In this document: one piece after another, positions 56,895 through 64,000 of the stretch | Position numbering within the stretch: the stretch's first letter is position 1 | Layout of the letters: each line of letters opens with the position of its first letter | DNA from: Stomorhina lunata | Taxonomy: Eukaryota; Arthropoda; Insecta; Diptera; Rhiniidae | Assembly (NCBI GenBank): GCA_933228675.1 | Contig: OW121741.1 | Location: forward strand, 117,402,834 to 117,466,833 | Direction: 5' to 3' | DNA: 64,000 nucleotides | Program-made: the position numbers and the translations under genes | Notes under the pieces: model-generated | Database searches by the model: none | Told to the model about the DNA's origin: nothing | Seen by the model: only the letters and a program-made list of their open reading frames with translations

Positions 56895-58832
56895 CCAAGA
56901 CATAGACTAAAGTATACACAAGACTAAGGCAAGACTACTAAATAGAATTCATTATTGACTACGATATAGACTAAGCATAGAATAATATAAGGACTAAAAC
57001 ATGGATTAAAATAAAGACTGAGACATTGTCATAGACTAAAACATAGACTAAGACATAGACTGAGACATAGACTAAGACATAGACTAAAACAGAGACTAAG
57101 ATATAGACAAAGACATAGGATAAGACATAGACTAAGATATAGACAAACAAATAGACTAAGACAGAGACTTAGACATAGACTAAGACATAGACTAAGACAT
57201 AGAGTAAGACATAGACTAAGACATAGACTAAGACATAGACTAAGACATAGACTAAGACATAAACTAAGACATAGACTAAGACATAGACTAAGACATAGAC
57301 TAAGACATAGACTAAGACATAGACTAAGACATAGATTAAGACATAGACTAAGACATAGACTAAGACATAGACTAAGACATAGACTAAGACACAGACAAAG
57401 ACATAGACTAAGGCATAGACAAAGATATAAACTAAGACATAGACTACGACATAGACTAAGACGTAGACTAAGATATAGACTAAGACATAGACTGAGACAT
57501 AGACTAAGACATTGACTAAGACATAGACTAAGACATAGACTAAGACATAGACTAAGACATAGACTAAGACATAGAATAAGACATAGACTAAGACATAGAC
57601 TAAGACATAGATTAAGATATAGACTAAGACATAGACTAAGGCATAGACTTAAACATAGACTAAGACATAGACCAAGACATAGACTAAGACATAGACTAAG
57701 AGATAGACTAAGACATAGACTAAGACATAGACTAAGACATAGACTAAGACATAGACTAAGACATAGACTAAGACATAGACTAAGACATAGACTAAGACAT
57801 AGACTAAGACATAGACTAAGACATAGACTAAGACATAGACTAAGACATAGACTAAGACATAGACTAAGACATAGACTAAGACATAGACTAAGACATAGAC
57901 TAAGACATAGACTAAGACATAGACTAAGACATAGACTAAGACATAGACTAAGACATAGACTAAGACATAGACTAAGACATAGACTAAGACATAGACTAAG
58001 ACATAGACTAAGACATAGACTAAGACATAGACTAAGACATAGACTAAGACATAGACTAAGAGATAGACTAAGACATAGACTAAGACATAGACTAAGACAT
58101 AGACTAAGACATAGACTAAGACATAGACTAAGACATAGACTAAGACATAGACTAAGACATAGACTAAGACATAGACTAAGACATAGACTAAGACATAGAC
58201 TAAGACATAGACTAAGACATAGACTAAGACATAGACTAAGACATAGACTAAGACATAGACTAAGACATAGACTAAGACATAGACTAAGACATAGACTAAG
58301 ACATAGACTAAGACATAGACTAAGACATAGACTAAGACATAGACTAAGACATAGACTAAGACATAGACTAAGACATAGACTAAGACATAGACTAAGACAT
58401 AGACTAAGACATAGACTAAGACATAGACTAAGACATAGACTAAGACATAGACTAAGACATAGACTAAGACATAGACTAAGACATAGACTAAGACATAGAC
58501 TAAGACATAGACTAAGACATAGACTAAGACATAGACTAAGACATAGACTAAGACATAGACTAAGACATAGACTAAGACATAGACTAAGACATAGACTAAG
58601 ACATAGACTAAGACATAGACTAAGACATAGACTAAGACATAGACTAAGACATAGACTAAGACATAGACTAAGACTTAGACTAAGACATAGACTAAGACAT
58701 AGACTAAGACATAGACTAAGACATAGACTAAGACATAGACTAAGACATAGACTAAGACATAGACTAAGACATAGACTAAGACATAGACTAAGACATAGAC
58801 TAAGACATAGACTAAGACATAGACTAAGACAT
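56895..58832 (+). repeat. 12-bp satellite ACTAAGACATAG, array C (~150 units)
   Basis: Same unit and orientation as array A. It starts with strongly diverged units (56895-57180), becomes mixed (to about 57720), and is almost perfect from 57720 to an abrupt right end at 58832, where the unit is cut within ACATT. One-sided decay suggests expansion from the right, or a breakpoint at the right end. Confidence 0.97.
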
Positions 58833-58849
58833 TTTGCAATTGTGATATT

Positions 58850-59050
58850 TTATCTAGCCCTAGTTTGTTTGTCTTTTACCTACTTCAATCGTAGTCCCTT
58901 AAATAGTTCGAATGTGTCATCAATCGTTGTTATTTTACTTCGTCTAGTTTGGTGATGTTGGCTCTCTAACCAGTTTTTGTTTGAAATCAATACTTGTCCC
59001 TAATTATCTTCGTTTGTCCCCAATCGTTGTTCTAGTTTTAGTTTGTCCTT
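58850..59050. repeat. Decayed ~40-45-bp minisatellite, left part
   Basis: Irregular repeats of CTAGTTTGTC, CAATCGTTGT and TCCCTTAAATAGTT (58855-59055). The same phrases continue beyond the Helentron-like copy at 59550-60290, so the element split the array. Confidence 0.55.
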
Positions 59051-59054
59051 TTTT

Positions 59055-59548
59055 CCCTAAAGTTTTTGAGCAAAAACGGATTACTATTTCGGGTGCCCAT
59101 AATAGGGATGCCATCCCGGAAAAGAGTTTTTGACAATTTGCGGCAACAGATTTTGTTGTATTTTTGTAATATTCGTCACAAATACTACTTATATGTGCCC
59201 AATTTTGTAGGAATCGGCCAATATTTGGCCATGCTTCTTTTACAATATACATTCTCAAAAGTAGTTTAATACGCATAGAAGTACAAAAAAGCTTATAAGT
59301 CTAAAGATCAATGCAATTTAGTGCTAAAACTTCGCTCAGATAAACATTTTGTAAATTTTAGCCAATGAGCGAAATTTGGTAACAACCGATCTACAATTTA
59401 ACCTAGCTCTCAAATCAGGTGCTTAGCCGGAAATGATATAAATCTACTTAAATCTCGAAATTAAAAAAAGCACATAGTATACGTAATGTAGTTAGTTCAT
59501 TTTTTACCTAAGTTGGGCTTGACCGACAATAGATTTTCTTACTTGTTT
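59055..59548 (+). mobile_element. Helentron-like element, diverged copy
   Basis: The interior has GTGCCCAATTTTGTAGGAAT + CGGCCAATATTTGGCCATG, and the 3' end reads GGGCTTGACCGACAATAGAT + TTTCTTACTTGTTTT. The left hairpin arm before the loop is poorly kept. 5' truncated. Confidence 0.6.
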
Positions 59549-60290
59549 TAGTTTTTTTTATTAATCGTGGTCCCTTTACGGATTATTATGTGTTTTCATT
59601 AATGCTCCTTTCTCTAGTTTTAATTGTCCCCATCGCAGTCCATTTACTTGTTCTAGTTTGTCTTTAGATTCTTTATCTACTTTGTCCCCAAACATGATCC
59701 CTTTGATAGTTTTTGTTTGTCTATAAATAGCCGTTTTCTAGTTCTATCATATCTTCTATCGGGATCCCTTATTTAATTCATGTATGTCCTCAATCATTTT
59801 CATTTTCTATCCAGATTCAGTTTGTCTGTAAACATGGTCTTTAATCTAGCTTTATGGTGTCCTCAATTGTTGTTTCTTTACTTATTCAAGGTTGTCTTCA
59901 ATTATCGTTCTATAGTTTGTCTTTAGTTACTTTTAGTTTACTTTATTAAATGTTTTTAATATAAAATTTTGCATATCTTCAGGCTGATGCTAAATATCAT
60001 TATCATTTTATTACTCATACGTACTATAAATTCGTCATATGTTCTTACAAACAAAAATCAAGTACATAATACAATTTTTAGTTCAGATAAAGACAAAAAA
60101 TATGATCTAGTTGTTACTTCTTTAACTTTAAAGTTAATTCTTTTTACAGTCCTAGTAAAGCTTCAGTCATCTATTATTTCATAATACCATTGTAGACCCT
60201 GGCTTTAATCTTTGTCACATTTTTACTAATTGTAAAGAACCGTTTCCTGTCTTTAATTTAAATTTCCTTAACTTGTTCTATAATCCCCTT
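59549..60290. repeat. Decayed ~40-45-bp minisatellite, right part
   Basis: Phrases such as GTGGTCCCTTTA, TTTGTCCCC, TTCTAGTTTGTC and CTCAATTGTTGT recur irregularly to about 59940, with faint echoes to 60290. A 71-codon open frame at 59969-60184 has no recognisable domain. Confidence 0.5.
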
Positions 60291-61799
60291 CCAAGTGAAA
60301 CCTTCTTACCACCGGAAAAAACAAAAGAAATTATATTAAAAATTATCTCTTAATTTTCATCTCAACATTAAACAGGAAAATGAGTTAATTTATAAGCATA
60401 TACAAAGTAAGAAAAAAATTCATTGCCCCTCAAAAACACGACCAAATGAAAAGAAACTCAAAAAGGCCGTACATTTATAAAAAAAAAAACGAGTAGGAAA
60501 GCAACGTTAATCACTTTTCTACTAAATATAACTGTCAAGAACAATGTCTTTTCATATTAATATTTTTTTCCACTAAAGCTTTCATCCTTGAAAAGGAGCA
60601 AAAAACATATAAAGCAAAAAAAAAGAACTTGACATTTTTATCTTTAGCTATAGATTTTTTGCAGTTTTTCTCAAGCAGCAATTTATTTTCTAGTTTGTTT
60701 TTCTTCTTCGAGAAAATTTTTTTCTTTCCTTTTTTTTAATTTTTTGCCTTAAGTTTTTAATGAAACAACTTAAATGGTGTATATATTGCCTCTATTAAAT
60801 AATTCTATAAAGATATGAAAAAAAAAGTTCATCATGTTCTGTTTTAGTTTGTTGAAGATTTAATTTTTTTCAAAAGTATTCGCAAAGAAAAAATCTAATT
60901 AAGTAGACTTGGTATTAAGAAAGATAAAAATAAAAACTAGAGAAGGAAGAAATTAGAGAAAATCAAGATTTTTTTGTAATACAGAAGATAAGGATAAGGA
61001 GGGGGGCGATATATCGGTCAGTACTTAATTACTTGGCATGAATAGTGTGGAGTAGAGAATAAATGAAGAAGATGAAAAGAAGCCGACTTTAGTTAATGAG
61101 AAAATAAAACAATAATACTGTTGATGAGAAGAAGACAAAAAAACTGATTATTTTTATTTTTGGGAATTTTCTTATTAAAAATTTGTTCGATGAAAAATTC
61201 TTGAATATTGTTTTTGTATAAGGGAAAAGAGGTGTATTTGGCATATGAAATTTGTACCTTTCCTTATTTACTTTAATCTTATCTTTACATGGCTTTAAAG
61301 CTAATAATTTTCCAAAAATGTGTTATATATATGAATTTAAGATTTTATATGTAAATATATATGTTTTATACTAAATTTTATATAACTTTAGGGTTTTTAT
61401 TAATTCATTACTTGTTTTGGTTATTTTCATATTCTGCTTATAATTGGAAAACAAAAAAAAACTATTTTATGTTTAAGCTTTCTTAAGTCCATCAAGTAAT
61501 CTGCTTTGAGCAATTTGTTCTAAAATAATTTTTGCTTTAATAATTAACGAACAAATTTCCAACAAGATGAAGAATAAACAAAAAAAAAAAGAACACACAA
61601 AAATATATTGGCCACAATTAAATCCTTTTGTTTTTGTTTTATAAGTTTTACTTTTTTGTTAGGATGGCTCAGAAAAAAAAAATATTTTGAATGGCAATTG
61701 GTTAAGTTGATCATTATTTAGTTTCTATTGAACTTCAATTCCATTTCCTTTAATAGTCCTAGCCTTTTTCTGTTATGATTGTTTATCTAGTCTGTTTAT
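60291..61799. other. AT-rich DNA, nothing recognised
   Basis: Poly-A/T runs and a G-run at 61001; no gene, RNA or element end supported. Confidence 0.4.
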
Positions 61800-62118
61800 A
61801 CCCATCATCAAATGGAATGGCTCAAAAACCAAGAGGGATATATATTCTGAATCCTTATGAAATTCTAAGATGATTGAGCGATATCCGTCTGTCTGTCCGT
61901 CTGTCTGTCAGTCAGTCAGTCAGTCAGTCAGTCAGTCAGTCAGTCAGTCAGTCAGTCAGTCAGTCAGTCAGTCAGTCAGTCAGTCAGTCAGTCATTCAGT
62001 CAGTCAGTCAGTCAGTCAGTCAGTCAGTCAGTCAGTCAGTCAGTCATTCATTCAGTCAGTCAGTCAGTCAGTCAGTCAGTCAGTCAGTCAGTCAGTCAGT
62101 CAGTCAGTCAGTCTGTCA

Positions 62119-62210
<92 letters not shown>

Positions 62211-62715
62211 GTCTGTCTTTCTATCTGTCTGTCTTTCTATCTGTCCGTCTGTCCGTCTGTCTGTCCACCTGTTCAAAGCACGATTACGCCTAACCGAGGA
62301 AATAGGTCACTGAAACTTGGCAAAGATATTCTTCATTTCTGGAAAATTGACTCACATTTGGTCATAGCTCCAGTACAATCTCGTCTCGGCTAATCGCTTA
62401 TTTGCTAATAAATGACAAATTATAACAGATATGATGATAAAATTTAGAATGTAAAAGTTTTACATAAGCACTGGTAGCATAAAAAATTACATCGAAATCG
62501 GTTTACATTTAACCATAGCCCCCATACAAAACACTTACTGAAACTGCCTAAATTCCAACCTTAATACACTTAACTGTCAATACATGATAAACTGTAATAG
62601 CTATGAACAATATATTTTGCACAAGAAAGCCTTATCTGAATACCAGTCAGGGTGCCAAATTCTTACAATCGGTCACCATTTAACCATAGCTCCCATACAA
62701 AAAGGCTTACAGAAA
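61800..62715 (+). mobile_element. Diverged repeat of the Helentron-like superfamily around the microsatellite
   Basis: Left flank TATACCCATCATCAAATGGA, then AAGATGATTGAGCGATATCC + GTCTGTCTGTCCG, in place of the family text TGAGTCGATTTAGCGATGTC + CGTCCGTC. The right flank keeps ATTTGGTCATAGCTCC, then two ACCATAGCTCCCATACAA-type blocks. The tetranucleotide array (61885-62270) occupies exactly the GTCCGTCTGTCTG tract. Confidence 0.55.
61885..62270. repeat. Tetranucleotide microsatellite (GTCA)n then (CTGT)n
   Basis: About 50 units of GTCA (61907-62113) switch within one unit to about 37 units of CTGT (to about 62260). A few ATTC and TATC variants are scattered, and GTCCGTCTG remains at both edges. 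Long serine- and cysteine-rich frames across it are artefacts. Confidence 0.97.
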
Positions 62716-63334
62716 CACAAAAATACAAAAGCACGATAGCGTCTTAACAATAAAACCGACAAAATTTTACAAAAATATTTTCGATATCTTGGTCCCTTTC
62801 TCTATACACGCAAAATACCCTTAAGTTCCTTTTTCTATGCGCTGTCACATGTATAGAAGTGCAAAAAGTAGAAGGAGTGATCCTACAGCTATAAAATTCT
62901 GCATACTTGTTCAGTTTTTTATAAATAAGAATAATTAAAAAAAAATTGAAAGCCGCTGACTTCTACGGTACCTGCTTCTTAATGTACAAATCGCAATTCT
63001 AAACATTATTAATTAATTCAAGAAAGAGCTTTATACGGAATTAAGTACTTTCCTTCTTCAGACTAAAACTAAGATTCTGTGTCTTAATTCAATAGTTATA
63101 AAGATTATAGCTCAGAAACTATATTCGATGCATGAGCTACTGAGTTTTATAAAAATTTTCATCACTTTTCGTTTTAGAACATTAAGCACATTTCAATGCC
63201 GTTATTTTAACACATAATGTAACTTTTTCTTGACAACAATAATTGATCCCTAATATCTAGACTCTTCTCTATAGAATTGCATTATTAGATTTTTCAAAAA
63301 TGGTGGTCAAAAAATGTCTTTTTGCAGAAAAAAT
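62716..63334. other. Nothing recognised
   Basis: Includes 62720-63200 without a supported feature. The phrase CTGACTTCTACGGTACC near 62960 recalls the ~152-bp repeat at 35.7 kb only loosely. Confidence 0.35.
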
Positions 63335-64000
63335 ATCATAGTGCGGCTGGCTGGTTTGCTGGACCCCCATGTAAACTTTTTAATCAAAGTACAGGCTTCA
63401 ATTCTTAGGATAATTTAATAATATTTGGCGTAGATTATTTATTTGATAGTTTAACTACGGCTATTGAAATTCGTCAAAATCAGTTTATTATTTATGGTAC
63501 CTACCATAGGTTCCACTTCCCGGATTTGACATTTTGCTACAAATATCAATGTTAACCAAGATCACTGTACCAAATTTCGTTGAAATCGGTACATATTCGA
63601 CCGTAGCTTTTATTTAAATTATTTTTTCAAAACGCAACAAATGAGACAAAAATCATTAAAACACTCGTGCATCCGAATATAATTTAAAGTTTATATTTTG
63701 CATACAAAATTTTTGTTAAAACTGTAATCAATTTGATACATTTCGAGATACTCGATTCACATTTGACCCTAGCTCTCATATAAGTCCAAATGACGGAAAC
63801 AGCTTAAATATCAGTGGCTTGGTGCTAAAAGCGCCAATGTCTATTGTATTGGATCCCCTTCTTTACCCTTTTTTATTTATCTCCAACAGATAATCTATAA
63901 TTCAACTCAGATAATCTATAATTTAACAGATAATCTATAATTTAACCTTTTAGCACCAAGGGACAGATAAATGTCTTGAAAAAATGTTTGTATGATGGCA
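63335..64000 (+). mobile_element. Helentron-like element, runs off the window
   Basis: Begins inside the family at GTGCGGCTGGCTGG, then CCCCCATGTAAAC, CTACGGCTATTGAAATTCGT and CCATAGGTTCCACTTCCC. It continues with ATCGGTACATATTCGACCGT and reaches TTTGTATGATGGCA at the window edge. A short element at 63811-63967 interrupts it. The 3' hairpin would lie beyond the window. Confidence 0.68.
63811..63967. mobile_element. 157-bp MITE with TA duplication
   Basis: Inverted ends sharing CTTGGTGCTAAAAG (21 bp with three mismatches in all; 63811-63831 and 63947-63967), with TA on each side. The host Helentron text (CAGCTTAAATA, then AAATGTCTTG) resumes after it. Inside is a small direct repeat, AGATAATCTATAATTTAAC, in three copies. 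TA targets and short ends suggest a mariner-type MITE. Confidence 0.7.

Noticed and set aside
61870..62313. Serine/valine and cysteine/leucine repeat proteins
   Set aside because: Translations of a tetranucleotide microsatellite.

Overview
This window is eukaryotic, very AT-rich and essentially free of host genes. It reads as repeat-dense, heterochromatin-like or mega-intron DNA of a fly. That placement is an inference from three things: a Tc1/mariner element with a DD37E catalytic triad, a short element with P-element-like ends, and many copies of an interspersed family with 3' hairpins like Helitron/Helentron elements (the DINE-1 style) and a GTCCGTCCGTCTGTCTGG tract, a kind of repeat common in dipteran genomes. 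A calyptrate fly such as a blow fly or house-fly relative would fit, but nothing here proves it. I found no convincing host exon, and every recognisable coding stretch is transposon debris.

Layout. 0.7-7.7 kb: 30/31-bp minisatellites built on the palindrome TTTTCTATAGAAAA, interrupted by a foldback element (4.55-5.12 kb) and a short inverted-repeat element (5.88-6.22 kb). 7.7-10.8 kb: fragments, a 20-bp-arm hairpin and a degenerate tandem repeat. 10.8-13.8 kb: more CTATAG satellite with two further copies of the 5.88 kb element. 15.5-16.9 kb: a 31-bp satellite alternating the CTATAG palindrome with a GCGATCGC palindrome. 18.5-22 kb: a Helentron-like element, a tRNA-headed SINE with a 23-bp target duplication, two LINE fragments and another Helentron-like copy. 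23.6-26 kb: a third ~31-bp satellite that flips orientation at its middle. 27.2-34.6 kb: two ~1.3 kb elements in opposite orientation, each carrying a tRNA-like segment with both Pol III boxes. Between them lie an inverted pair of Helentron-like copies and a tandem trimer of a ~320-bp inverted-repeat element. 35.6-37.9 kb: a ~152-bp tandem repeat and a decayed LINE with a perfect 122-bp duplication. 38.8-41 kb: a fourth 29-31-bp satellite.

42.5-58.8 kb holds three arrays of one 12-bp unit (ACTAAGACATAG), two in one orientation and the middle one inverted. Between them are a second SINE copy and a nested stack: a Helentron-like element hit by a 747-bp P-like element and by a 1,301-bp DD37E mariner. 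A RTE-type LINE fragment split by a 534-bp mariner-derived element, and a fifth 31-bp satellite, follow. 58.8-64 kb: a decayed minisatellite split by another Helentron-like copy, a tetranucleotide array that seems to have grown from that family's GTCCGTCTGTCTG tract, and a last Helentron-like copy with a 157-bp element in it.

There is no gene network here. The logic is sequence turnover: satellites with a near-constant ~31-bp (about three helical turns) or 12-bp unit expand, mobile elements nest in each other and in the satellites, and Pol III-type modules recur in unrelated elements. Long reading frames in the arrays arise because 12-bp and 30-bp periods are multiples of three; they are not genes.
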